From contig OX442316.1 in NCBI GenBank assembly GCA_949358305.1, positions 9,550,001-9,610,000 of the forward strand: a stretch of 60,000 bases of DNA. Reading direction: 5' to 3'. A model generated the notes under the pieces. It ran no database searches and had not been told where the DNA came from. It was given only the letters and a program-made list of their open reading frames with translations. The stretch comes from Strigamia acuminata (taxonomy: Eukaryota; Arthropoda; Chilopoda; Geophilomorpha; Linotaeniidae). This document shows, piece by piece, positions 11,221 through 20,872 of this stretch. The position numbers and the translations under genes were made by a program. Each line of letters starts with the position of its first letter. Position 1 is the first letter of the stretch.

Positions 11221-11866
11221 TGGCTGCTAACTCGTTCTCGCTGATCCCTCGACAATTTTAAATATTAATTTTATGTATTGGAAGGCTTAATAAAATGTTG
11301 TCGTTATTGGTTGCATAAAAGGTAAATCTATGGTAATTGTTTATAAAAAAGAAAGCAGGAAAATCTTATACAGTTGGGCTTGACTGCACGGTGTAATAGG
11401 GCAAAAAGGATGGAATAATAATGAGGATAACTTACTAACTTCGTTTCTGAATGGAGTTATAATTGAAATTCCATACGTCCTGGTATTGCGGACATAAATT
11501 CTTTACAGATTTTAAAATAGAAAGATCCTGGAAGAATTGTGTCGTATAATTTAAACACTTTCACACTCTTTATTTGACCTATTTCGAACAAAGCTTAATG
11601 TTTATTTAATCGACAATCGTGTCGGCAGATAAATAAGGGGAGGATTGGAATGAATACCAACTTATTTGTATAATACATGTTGTGTTGATACAAGTGGCTG
11701 TGCCCAGCAGGTGCACGATATTTCTTAGAAACGTCTCACAGGATGTCACAACCTTTGTATTTCAAAGGAAATAGTGGATTATAATTACAAATACAGATTT
11801 TTCTAGCAATTATTAACACTTTGACAAGGTTAATTACTTTGTGACATTGGCAAAAACGAGTTAACT

Positions 11867-11874
11867 TATAAATA
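11867..11874 (+). promoter_or_regulatory. TATA box of Kazal gene 5
   Basis: TATAAATA in ACTTATAAATATCG, 68 bp upstream of the ATG at 11935, similar spacing to the other Kazal genes. Confidence 0.55.
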
Positions 11875-11934
11875 TCGAACAAAATGACCCAGTTGCCAAT
11901 TTAACTTTTCATTGGTTTCAAAAGTTTCAGCAAG

Positions 11935-12332
11935 ATGACATCAACTGTAAGAGTTCTTCAGATTCTCACAGTGTTTGCATTGAGTAAGTTTAAATTTTTG
12001 ATCTATCAAAATGATTACTCTATATTTGCTTTAGTCTCGATCATATTTGCTTGTGGCGGAAATCAGCAATACAAATGTCCTACGATCTGTCCAATGGTAT
12101 TTTCACCTGTGTGCGGCACTGATGGCAGAATGTATAGCAACTCGTGTCAATTAAATGTTGCTAATTGCCAGTAAGTTGTTTATTATTTATTGTTTACTCC
12201 AGATTACAATTGCAGAGTTTTTATTTATTTATTTCTCCTTTTTTCTTCAGGTCTAATGGACGAATTCGCTTGGACCCAACTCGAGCCTGTTGCCGATACA
12301 ATACTTGTGGTGCCGGGACTGTTTATGTATAA
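11935..12332 (+). CDS. Kazal gene 5, secreted inhibitor, 88 aa
   Basis: Exons 11935-11983, 12035-12170, 12251-12332, intron phases 1 and 2 as in the whole cluster. The signal peptide runs MTSTVRVLQILTVFAL... to IFA. One canonical Kazal domain: CPTICPMVFSPVCGTDGRMY, then SNSC, ANC and DPTRACC. Predicted P1 is Met, which suggests chymotrypsin- or elastase-like targets. A short tail with one more cysteine follows (NTCGAG). Shared DPTRACC with gene 3 suggests that form is ancestral in this cluster. A polyadenylation-like AATAAAA lies near 12417. Confidence 0.85.
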
Positions 12333-12622
12333 CTTACAAACTTTTTTGTTTATAATGTACTCATTTGACAACACGTAAATATTCAACTGTTTATTGGATT
12401 TAAAATGTTTTAGATAATAAAAATTAATTATATTTATATTTCCACTTTGTTAACGTTAGGGATATGAATTATGCAGTAATAAAACAACTTCTTAGAAAAA
12501 TAAAAGCAAATAAAATGAAAAAGCATTGGTATTAGTTTTGACTTTTTACACTAGATGTCGGTACAGATGCAATTTAAGTGCCATCTATCAACAAATAGTT
12601 GAAGCTGTAGTTTCTTTACAAA

Positions 12623-13448
12623 ATGGCAGCACCCTACGATTTGAAGCGAGAAGAGGAAGTTCAAGAATATCTAGAAAATTTAGGAATAGAGTATCGATTT
12701 TCTTGTTACAAAGAGAAAAATTCCGAAGGTACACACAACATTATCGAATTTACATAACCGATTTTCTTTTTAAAAAATACATAATTTCTAATTTTATTAT
12801 TTTAGGATGTCATCTTTTGGGAGACTATTTGGAAGCTGTGAAAAAAGATTTTCCTAAAGCTGCAGCAGTATATAAATTAAATTGTGATGAGCGAAGTTAC
12901 GGGAAAAGCTGTTATAAATACGGCGCTTATTCCCTAATAGGAAAAGGTATGCCCAACTGGACAAAATAAAATCACTGGCAAATAATAATTTTGAACAATA
13001 ATTTGATGTAGGCAATACTGAACAAAACTTTGTGGATTCATTGAAGTATTTAAGTAAAGGATGCGATAATGGAAGTCCACAAGGTTGCCTAGGTGCCGGC
13101 GTTTTATTTCAAGCACCTGAACTCATGGAGCGCCGCGACCACAAGAAATCAATTTCTTATTTCGAACGTGGGTGCCAAGCTGGTGATCCAAAGTGTTGTT
13201 TTCATGCGAGTGGATTGTATATTCGTGGTGTTAAAGATGTATTACCCGTGAATTTTAAAAAAGCCTTTGAATGTGCTTTAAAAGGGTGCGAACTCGGACA
13301 TCATCATGCATGTAATAATGTCAGTCAAATGTATAGTAAAGGCGATGGTGTTGATAAAAATGAGGAATTAGCAGCCAAATACAAGAAACAAGCTTTAGAA
13401 ATTCGAGAGCAGTTGAAAGGGAATTTTACGCCGCTTAAATTTGGTTGA
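12623..13448 (+). CDS. COA7: COA7, Sel1-repeat mitochondrial complex IV assembly factor, 227 aa
   Basis: Exons 12623-12728, 12806-12946, 13012-13448. The protein is 227 residues, close to the 231 of human COA7. The N-terminus (EEEVQEYLENLGIEYRFSCY) and the C-terminus (GDGVDKNEEL... ending TPLKFG) match the family well. It consists of Sel1/TPR-like helical repeats with regularly spaced cysteines (GCHLLGDYLE, SCYKYGAYSL, GCDNGSPQGCLGAG, GCELGHHHACNN); these form disulfides in the known protein. Known role: a heme-binding factor of the mitochondrial intermembrane space needed for cytochrome c oxidase assembly. It is unrelated to the Kazal genes around it. Confidence 0.93.
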
Positions 13449-13772
13449 AATTAATGTGAATATTGTAGATAAAAAATGAATTATTGTTCATAATAATTAG
13501 AATAAACTGTAAGAAAGATATTTTAGTTATAGAAATGAAAATATTTTAAAATCTTCCTTCGTTTTTTAGTGTGAAGCTGAATTTCTAGTTTTATTTTTAC
13601 TACATTTAACACCTGTGATTTATTTTATCAAATTAAAATCCCATTGTGCTTAATTTTGTTTAACCAGGTGCACCAAAAGTAGGGAAAAGCAGTAATTCAT
13701 GCATGGGATTTCAGTTCTAGTCTGGTTTGAAGCTCGATTAGTTTTAATAGTAAATTTGATCTTAGTTAAAAA

Positions 13773-14338
13773 ATGAATTTATTCGCAATTCTTATGTTTG
13801 CTTTACTTGTCTTGGGTAAGTTTAAAATTTTTTTTCTTTCTAAATACTTATTTATTTATTTATTTATTTTTTCCTTTTCAGTTGTCACTGCTAGTCATCG
13901 TCACGATAAAATCCGTCGTCCCGCTTGCGATAAGCTTGGAAATTATTATGACAGCAAACATGAATTACGAATTGCAGCCCGCCAGTAAGTAGTTTTGCCG
14001 TAAACTAATTATGTAGCCGTTTACAACTTTGAGCATTTTTTAATAGTGATAGAAATATTAAATATGATCCAAAACGTGCTTGTTTGAAGCGCAAATTGCC
14101 AACAAAGCCTTGTCCTGAATTTTGTATAACTTTATACAAGCCTGTTTGCGACAAAAAAGGAAGGAAATATGGAAATTCATGCGAGTTAGGAATCGCAGCT
14201 TGCCAGTAAGTTCAATCTGCTGCGAATGTTGTAGAAATTTTATGCAGGGTTTTAATACATGTCATATTTTTACTGAATAGCGATAAAACAGTTGTGTATG
14301 ATCCAACGGGAGCTTGTTTGCGTGCAAAGCTTAAATGA
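13773..14338 (+). CDS. Kazal gene 6, one degenerate plus one intact Kazal domain, 120 aa
   Basis: Exons 13773-13815, 13882-13984, 14047-14205, 14281-14338. The signal peptide begins MNLFAILMFALLVLG. Domain 1 is short (RRPACDKLGNYYDSKHEL...DPKRAC): only the residues matching Cys3 and Cys6 remain. Domain 2 is complete (CPEFCITLYKPVCDKKGRKY, NSCELGIAAC, DPTGAC) with Thr at predicted P1. Both domains are split by a phase 2 intron at the same point, and the 159-nt third exon is symmetric (phase 2-2), so internal exon duplication is the likely origin. In domain 1 Cys4 is His and Cys5 is Arg, and the Cys1/Cys2 segment is missing. No clear TATA box is seen. Confidence 0.8.
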
Positions 14339-14870
14339 GATGTTTACTAAATATTCTGTTAACCAAACGAATAATTTAATTGAATAAAAATAATAAAATT
14401 AACTGATTGAGTTTATTGATTTGATAGTTTTTAAATTAGGGCCCGGACATACATTTGAAATAAAATTCGTTTTATGCACATAAAATATGCACTAAAAATT
14501 AAGTTTTATGCGGAAATAAAAGTTTAAATATGCAAAATAAAAAATTTATTTCAGTGAAATTATTTTTTGCAATAACGGCTGACGCTATTTCTACTGATAT
14601 TTCAGTAGAAATAGCACACAGGCTATAGCGCACAGCCTATTTCCACTGATATTTCTGGCAAAATTTGCAGTGGAAATAGTGCGGGTGGCTACTTTCACTG
14701 ATATTTCAGGAGAAAGAGTCTGTGTGCTATTTCCCTTGAAATCCTCGAAAAATTCATTGATTTTATTATATCGTTTTATTTTTTTTTGCCAAATGTTTTT
14801 GCATTATTTAATGTTTTATTAGTCTTTATTAGTCTTATTATTTATTCGGTTAAAATGACAACATTGATAT

Positions 14871-15437
14871 TTACTGCTTCTTCACATCGAAAATCGCAGT
14901 AATATTTTTTATTACCACCTTTAAGTTGTTAACACAGCTAGCATGAAACCATTCCAAACATCGAACACACTGCACCATAGTACGACCATATGGCTTGCGG
15001 CACTTACAAAATACAAATTTTTTCCTGATTGAGCATAATATTTTTTTTGGATAGTTATCCCGAATTGTTGGAAATGGTGTCAAATTTCCATTTTCGAGGC
15101 ATTTTATCAGGTGGCTCCTCAATTGCGAATGATCAAAATCAACTTGTCCCGGATTAATACCATTACACGATAACAAAGCGTTTGCAATGGCATGAATCCC
15201 ACAATCTCCATTTCCCTGACTTGTAACTGATACAAGGTTGAAAGAAATAATGCCACTAGAATGACATTTGAACTGTGCACTTACAAGTGACAACAGTTTA
15301 GGGGAAACAATTTTACCATTCAAACTATCATACACATCAAGAGTGGACAAGTGATTTAATTCAATAAATACATTGTTTATATACCGGTATACACTTTTCA
15401 AACGTGTACGATACGTATCATTATACGTATCGTACAC
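14871..15437 (-). CDS. Ulp1-like cysteine protease fragment with PHD-like zinc finger, 188 codons, inside the repeat-bounded unit
   Basis: Single open frame. The middle carries VYDS (the position of the catalytic Asp in C48/Ulp1 peptidases), then TSQGNGDCGIHAIANAL, which fits the catalytic Gln and Cys of that family. The His that should precede VYDS is not in a convincing context (NHLSTLDVYDS), and the upstream part of the fold is absent. A cysteine-rich C-terminus follows (FCKCRKPYG, then QCVRCLEWFHASC), like the first part of a PHD finger; the last Cys pair is missing. The first dozen codons fall in a 14-bp inverted repeat. I read this as a truncated gene carried by a mobile element. Ulp1-plus-zinc-finger ORFs are common in animal repeat elements, from memory. 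Confidence 0.6.
   Translation of the reverse strand: MYDTYNDTYRTRLKSVYRYINNVFIELNHLSTLDVYDSLNGKIVSPKLLSLVSAQFKCHSSGIISFNLVSVTSQGNGDCGIHAIANALLSCNGINPGQVDFDHSQLRSHLIKCLENGNLTPFPTIRDNYPKKILCSIRKKFVFCKCRKPYGRTMVQCVRCLEWFHASCVNNLKVVIKNITAIFDVKKQ
15404..15437. repeat. Perfect 14-bp inverted repeat (hairpin)
   Basis: GTGTACGATACGTA at 15404-15417 pairs with TACGTATCGTACAC at 15424-15437 across a 6-base loop (TCATTA). It sits between the ORF and the right repeat arm of the element. Confidence 0.85.
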
Positions 15438-15599
15438 AGGAGAAATATCAGTGGAAATAGCAGGTGCGCTGTTTCCACTGAAATATCAGTGGAAATAGCC
15501 TGTGCACTGTTTCCACTGAAATATCAGTAGAAATAGCCTGAGCACTGTTTCCACTGAAATATCAGTAGAAAGAGCCACTGCGTTTCGGAAAATATGCAT

Positions 15600-17314
15600 T
15601 ATATTGAATAAAAATATTTATCCGCCTTTTAGTTTTTATACTTAAAAGGACAAATATTTTCTGCCTATTTGTTCGTTTTTATTCAATTAATTCATTTGTG
15701 ACGTGGGAAATTACTAACAAAAGTAAAGGAAATCCATGTGCGTGTCGTCAAGGAAATGTTTATTTATAGTATTGTCAGTTGGAAGTTAGTTTAAAATATG
15801 GTACACTGATAACAATCAGGTGAGTTTACAGATCTTGACATTGAAATGATATTTTTTGTAAACCTAAACAAAGCTCGAACTTCTTACATAAGCAAAAGAA
15901 ATCATCGAGTGTTCACACTCAGGGCTGGTGCTGCCAAATACAGCATTCGTAGAAAGAATTCAAGCTAGCGAGTTTTTATTTCTTCTACCGTAACACTTTG
16001 TAAAAAACAACTATTTAATTTTGCAAAACATGTTTTGTTCTGTGCTTCAGGATGCAGCAATTGTTAGTTTTTGGGGCAGCCTCAACATATGTTTTGTTCG
16101 ATAATTAATTTGCTCATTTAGAATGCCAGCATATTGTGACAGTGAGTACTTCTCATTGGATGAGTGAGATGATTGCAAATTTCCTTTATTTTCTTACCAC
16201 CTTATTTCTCTGTTCGTGTGACAGGTGTTGTGTCGTTGTAAATTCCGAACACAGCCTGAACCTACCAGCTGTAGTTCTTTGGCTTTCTTGATTTCTATTG
16301 GTGACAATCTATTGACAGGTGTTGTGTTGTTATAAATTCAATGACTTGATTCAGAAAACATATTTTGCTATTGTTCATGGGATTTATTGAGTTTAGGCAC
16401 AACGTCTGTTGGTCATCCGAAATGAAGACAGAATAATAAATAAAATACAAACAATATAGATATTCAGAACTAAATTACATTTTGCACATTCAGTGTTGAC
16501 TCGTGTACACAGAAATTGAAATCTAACAGCCGCACGAGTTTCTTCCCACACACAAAAATAATTATCTTTTATCCTTCCAGTGCACATGGTATTGCAGCTG
16601 TGTAGTGAATTTTAACAAAAACAATGTTGAACATAATTCAGCTTCGTTCAGGATGTGAGAAAAAAAATGGCTAAATACAGCACTCCATAGTCTGCATCGT
16701 TTTTTAAAAAAAAAATTGCAATAATTACAATTACAAGAAGTTTAATCGGTTCTTGTGGTTCTGTATTGTGGGTGAGTTTTTATTTTGCACTTGTGTAGCA
16801 GTTCAATTCAAGTACCAATATTTACAGATTTGAACACTTATTTAGGGTATCATTTTTAAAAACTTTTTTTTTGTAATGAATAATTTTTTTTTAGGAAAAA
16901 TGACCATTTTGTTGCTTAATTAGACTATTGTTATAACATTATTTATCTCCATCTCCAATAGGACTAAAAATATGTAAGTAGAAAATGCATGGAGAAGAAA
17001 TTGCGGTTTTCACTTAAATAAGTAAGTTCTACTTGTACTCGGTACTCGGATTCCATGTTAGCCTTCTCACCTATTAACCTACAAAAGCTCCGCTTCAGGC
17101 TACTGGATTCAATTGAGACCACACCCCCTAGAGTTAAATAAACCACTCATAAGGATTCATCATATCGTATTGGAAGTGGTCCAAAAACATCAGTGTACAG
17201 TTCTACGATCGCGGGTCACTTCTATCAACTTTGAATCGTCGTCTGCTTTAGTTTCGCATTCTAGAGTTAATTGTTCGTAACCTTCAAGTGAACACAAATG
17301 TTTTTGAGTTTGCC
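15600..17314. other. Intergenic, no gene seen
   Basis: AT-rich. The only structure I noted is a pair of related direct repeats, TGACAGGTGTTGTGTCGTTG near 16220 and TGACAGGTGTTGTGTTGTTA near 16313. The short ORFs here show no splice continuity or recognisable domains. The promoter of the sphingomyelinase gene should lie at the right end. Confidence 0.5.
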
Positions 17315-20300
17315 ATGTTGAAGACAATGAAGCTCTTAATCATCCTCCTCATTGGGAGTCATTTGAGTAATGTCAACAGTTTGCCCCTCGAATCAGAGGG
17401 GGCATCTAAATCTGAAGGTTTAGTGAAGAAATTTGCACAATTCGGTAATATAGTTAAAGGTGTTGTTTCACATGCTGTTTCTCAAGTGACGGATGTGGTG
17501 GACAATAGGGAAAGAGGATTTAAGTTATCGTGTACTACTTGTTCGTTTGCTGCTAATTTGCTTATGAATTATGTGAAAAATGGTCGGACTAATGAAGAAA
17601 TAGCCAAAACTTGTATATCACTGTGTACCGTGTTTAGGGTTGAGAGTGAATTCGTGTGTCGAGGAGCAGTCACTGCTTTTGTGGTAAGAAATCAAATGTT
17701 GTTTTTGTAATTGGGTTATGCGATGCTGTTGTGCGGTCTTTGATGTTCATTAATTAGAGCATTGGAGTCGATTGGTTGAACATTTTCTAATTTAAATTTC
17801 AATTTAGAAAATATTTAGGGAAATTATTTCGCAAATTAGTGCAATGTCAATGGTTGTCCATACTCATCTAATCTATGTACACTTGTTGGCATTATATCAT
17901 GCACACAATTGTACTATATCAACTCAGGATAATTTTTCCTGATTAAAAATGATTATTTAAAATTAATATTTAAAAAAAAATTAATTTTATTAGAAAAAAT
18001 AAACCATTTCGATTAGTGTACTATTAAACACTTAAGCTAAGCTTTTCTAATAGAGATAAAAGCCTAAGTAATTTACTCAGTAAAACTTAAGTACCGTAAT
18101 GAATTTATTTAAACTGCTGCTTGCATTTCCGACTAATTTAGTTTTTCTATTGTATAATTACAGCACGATGTCGTCCACATTCTAAAAACAAGTCCCAATT
18201 TAAAAGAAAAGGATATTTGTGGATTTGTCATAGGAGAAGAGTGTGAAAGTCCTGATTTTGAAGCCAAATATAACTGGTCAATTTCCTTACCGTCCACACC
18301 TAAACATGCTCCAGTACCAGTCGTCGCACCAGCAGTTAGTATTTAAAAAATTAATTATGTTTTTCTAGTGTATCTGTAAAAGATACTACCGTAAACCAGT
18401 TTTTCCGGCAGTGACCATTTGCAAGGTATATTCACCTTAATAAAAAAGATAATAAACGTAAGTTTATTTGTATGTCACAACAAGTGAGTTCAACATTTTT
18501 ACTGATCTAGATAATTCAATCAATTGTATTGTTTGATAATGGAGCACACACTAAGATAAAGATAATTTACAAATGCTCTTAAGTTGTCTAAGTTGTAATC
18601 AGATTAGTTATGTAAGACTTGGCATTTAGCAATTTTTCAAGCTAAAAAAATAGGACTCCTAGCAAAATTATATAATTATGTTTCTCTGAAAGCAACAAAG
18701 CGACATTTCTTTTAATTACATTTGCATAGTGAGTCAATGAATTATCAAGAATTTTGAAAGTTGATGAATTAACTTCAAAGAAATTTATAAATAAAACTAC
18801 TCAATGAAAAAATTTGTTAGACCTTGGTTACTTAATTACATTCTTCCTGTTGAGTTTTCAACTGAGCTATGGTTTTTTTTGCTCTCCCCTCTACTTTAAC
18901 ACGTGGTAGAATTAATTTTTAAAATGTGAAAAATAATCGATATTTTTAATTGTCTTTTCAGGAAGGGTTACCAACAATAAGAATCCTACATTTATCCGAT
19001 ACACATTTGGATCCATATTACCAAGAAGGAGCCAATGCTGTGTGTAGTCTTCCTCTGTGCTGTAGGGAAGTCAGTGGAATGGCTACTACGCCAGAAAAAG
19101 CTGCAGGAAAATGGGGCGATTACAGAAAATGTGATGCTCCATTAGTATTAGTAGATAACATGCTTGAACACATAGCAAAAACTCACAAAGTAAAGATTTT
19201 AAAATACCTTATAGTTAAGAATTATTTTTAAACATTTTTTATTACAGGTTGATTATATTTTTTGGACTGGTGATTTGCCACCACATGATATATACAATCA
19301 AAGCAAAAGTGGGAATGTTAATATCATTAAACAACTTGCTGATATTTTGCACAAACATTTTCCAAACACTTTGATTTTTCCTGCACTTGGAAACCACGAG
19401 GGTCATCCTGTTAATAGGCAAGTTGACTATCGTTAGGAAGAATGCACGTATCTTTTTTATTTATGTTGATAGGCTCTATAGAATTTGCACTTCCTGCGGA
19501 TATTCTATCTTTGCAATACATCCAATTAGTTACGCACAATGATGTTTTTTTTTCTGTTGGATAGTTTTCCACAACCGGAGGTTGACGGAGAATTTTCAAT
19601 ATCTTGGTTGTACGATGAGTTAAGTAAAAGTTGGTCTAGTTTAATAAAAAAGGAATTTGATTCATCCACGATCGCGAGGTAAATCTAATAGCAGGTTTTA
19701 TGCATTTTTTATGGGGTTTTAAGCAACCTTTTTGTTTTTTAGAGGTGCTTATTACTCGGTGCCAATCAGCGAAGGATTCAGGATCATATCTTTAAATATG
19801 AATTACTGCAATACAAAAAATTGGTGGTTATTATCAAATTTTGTAGATCCTGCTCAAGAACTTAAATGGTTGATTGACGAATTAGAAAAAGCTGAATCAA
19901 TAAATGAGAAGGTAGTTGGTAATGATTGTTTTGATTGGACATGCCATGTTAATGAGTTTTTCTAGGTTTATATCTTAGGTCATATTCCACCCGGAAGTCA
20001 TGATTGCACAAAAACATGGAGCCGGAATTTTTATGAGGTTGTTAATAGGTAATATCTTACAATATGTACAATAAATAGTTTTCTCGCATATGCTCTTCCC
20101 GTAGAGATTACTGTTTAATTTTAATTGATGTCTTTAAATAGGTTTCAGGACACAATTGCTGCTCAGTTTTATGGTCATACCCATTTTGATGAAATAATAC
20201 TCTTCTACGATGAAAAAAATGAACATCCAACAAATATTGCTTATATTGGATCTAGTACTACACCATACACACATCTGAATCCGGCTTACAAAATATACAC

Positions 20301-20872
20301 TGCCGATGGAGATCGAACAAATAGTTCAAGGGTAAATGAACGAAACGTCTATTCCTTATTGTTATTTATTTATTGCATTTATACAGGCGATATTAGATGG
20401 TGAATCGTATTACACAAATTTAACAGAAGCTAATCTTCTCGGCAGTCCTGTGTGGAAGAAATTATATTCTTACAAGGTATTAATAATTAATATTGCTGGA
20501 TTTTGAGGAAGGGGCAAAATTTAAGTGTCAATATCGTGTTTTTGTTTTAGAGTGATTACAATATGGAATCACTGACGCCTCTTGACTGGGATCAATTTGT
20601 TAAGAAAATGTCTCAAGACGATTCGGTTTTGGATCTATTCATAGAGTAATATTTAGTTTTTTATTGGAATTTTATGTATGAAATAAAAATTTCATTCTCC
20701 TTTTAGGAATATGCATAGAAAATCAGATGCATTTCCTAGCTGTGATGCCAAATGCCGAGGAGAATTACTGTGCCAACAAGTTACAGCGAAATCGAAAGAT
20801 TTCTCTGTGTGTAAAAAAATGGGTATTATCGCTCATGGGGACTACATTAAAGGACCAGGTTTCTTTGATTAG
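17315..20872 (+). CDS. SMPD1: Acid sphingomyelinase (sphingomyelin phosphodiesterase), 614 aa, 11 exons
   Basis: Exons 17315-17683, 18164-18334, 18962-19189, 19248-19417, 19565-19678, 19743-19911, 19966-20048, 20142-20331, 20387-20476, 20551-20645, 20707-20872. A signal peptide (MKLLIILLIGSHLSNVNS) is followed by a saposin-B domain (SCTTCSFAANLL...CISLC...VC), then a Pro-rich linker (PVPVVAPA). Next comes a calcineurin-like metallophosphoesterase core with all metal motifs: LSDTHLDP (Asp193, His195), TGDLPPHD (Asp265, His269), GNHEGHPVN (Asn305, His306), GHIPPG and GHTHFDE. It cleaves sphingomyelin to ceramide and phosphocholine in lysosomes or outside the cell. The fourth intron (19418-19564) is GC-AG, confirmed by the conserved NSFPQPE junction. 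A start at 17327 is also possible. Confidence 0.93.

Larger units (their letters stand above)
4536..11780 (+). repeat. Tandem segmental array: Kazal gene plus Kelch-gene fragment, about 2.5 units
   Basis: Unit A runs about 4536-7139, unit B about 7140-10022 and partial unit C about 10023-11780. Each unit begins with the same spacer (TTGGAAAAAAATA-like, then GGTCCCAGTCCATG), then a Kazal gene, then a shared 3' flank. Units A and B end in a fragment of the IQ-Kelch gene. Both Kelch fragments stop at the same base, just after GCAATGTTAGAT (parent 2221-2232), and join the spacer there. Unit C lacks the Kelch fragment and continues into unique sequence after about 11780. The shared junctions show the fused unit arose once and was then duplicated. 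Confidence 0.85.
14578..15585. mobile_element. Hairpin-repeat-bounded mobile-element-like unit
   Basis: About 1 kb. Both arms consist of repeated copies of an imperfect palindrome, TTTCCACTGATATTTCAGTG-like, spaced by short GC-richer links such as AGCCTGTGCACTG. The outermost copies are inverted with respect to each other: the left begins GCTGACGCTATTTCTACTG and the right, read inverted, begins GCAGTGGCTCTTTCTACTG. Between them lies a minus-strand ORF with Ulp1-like and PHD-like parts. The arrangement is that of a DNA transposon with sub-repeated ends. I see no transposase, and target duplications could not be defined, so the family is unassigned. Confidence 0.6.
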
